A stretch of DNA of 6,741 nucleotides. Source: DASVHS01 sp036390755 (lineage in GTDB: Bacteria; Acidobacteriota; Thermoanaerobaculia; Gp7-AA8). How positions within the stretch are numbered: the stretch's first letter is position 1; each line of letters starts with the position of its first letter. The stretch lies in the NCBI GenBank assembly GCA_036390755.1, contig DASWBH010000245.1, forward strand, positions 1 to 6,741, given 5' to 3'. Position numbers and translations under genes: made by a program. The notes beneath the pieces are model-generated. The model saw only the letters and a list, made by a program, of their open reading frames with translations, had not been told where the DNA came from and did not search any database. Of this stretch, positions 6,658-6,741 are shown piece by piece.

Positions 6658-6741
6658 CTCCTACCGGACGCTCGCCGCACCGGCCGAGTTCCGGCAGAAG
6701 ATCGAGCGCTCCGAGTTCCTCGGCATCGCGTTCCCGTGCTC
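6650..6741 (+). CDS. IMPACT/YigZ (UPF0029) family protein, N-terminal fragment cut by window edge
   Basis: Thirty codons are visible from ATG 6650, which overlaps the glycosylase end by 8 bp in another frame; coupling is likely. The peptide has the opening typical of this family: a Tyr-Arg-Thr strand (SYRTLAAPAEF), a short strand, then the S-x-F motif (IERSEFLGIAFP), comparable with the KSRF segment of E. coli YigZ and B. subtilis YvyE. Members have a ribosomal S5 domain 2-like fold and eukaryotic IMPACT regulates the GCN2 kinase; the bacterial role is unclear. The call rests on a short stretch only. Confidence 0.68.
   Translation, partial: MSDSYRTLAAPAEFRQKIERSEFLGIAFPC

Overview
The window is GC-rich bacterial chromosome, packed with coding sequence and carrying no mobile element, RNA gene or CRISPR array that I can see. 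Codons mostly end in G or C. A very large sigma-54 activator with a kinase-like and STAND-like N-terminal half, a tandem-domain aspartyl protease and tight short-leader genes would suit Acidobacteriota or a similar GC-rich soil lineage. That placement is inference, since no phylogenetic marker is present.

The left three quarters lies on the minus strand. A 60-bp divergent gap (5159-5218) sits upstream of a 1295-residue enhancer-binding protein (5158 down to 1271). Its C-terminal third is an intact sigma-54-type AAA+ module followed by a Fis-type helix-turn-helix. Its N-terminal two thirds look like a pseudokinase remnant, a STAND-type NTPase whose P-loop has lost its lysine, a winged helix and a long TPR-like superhelix. 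Downstream, 33 bp after its stop, is a protein with a secretion-type N-terminus, a TPR-like segment and two clan AA aspartyl protease domains. It runs off the left edge of the window and is probably co-transcribed with the regulator.

The right quarter lies on the plus strand and is a compact housekeeping operon: an inositol monophosphatase family protein (TTG start), a 3-methyladenine DNA glycosylase of the AAG/MPG family whose start overlaps the preceding stop, and the first 30 codons of an IMPACT/YigZ family protein overlapping the glycosylase end by 8 bp. All three starts are explained by coupling or by a promoter-like TAGAAT immediately upstream.

The most unusual item is the regulator. 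It appears to keep the scaffolds of two signalling enzymes, a Ser/Thr kinase and a STAND ATPase, after both lost key catalytic residues, attached to an apparently active sigma-54 activator. The adjacent protease is a plausible partner or target, but nothing in the sequence proves a link.
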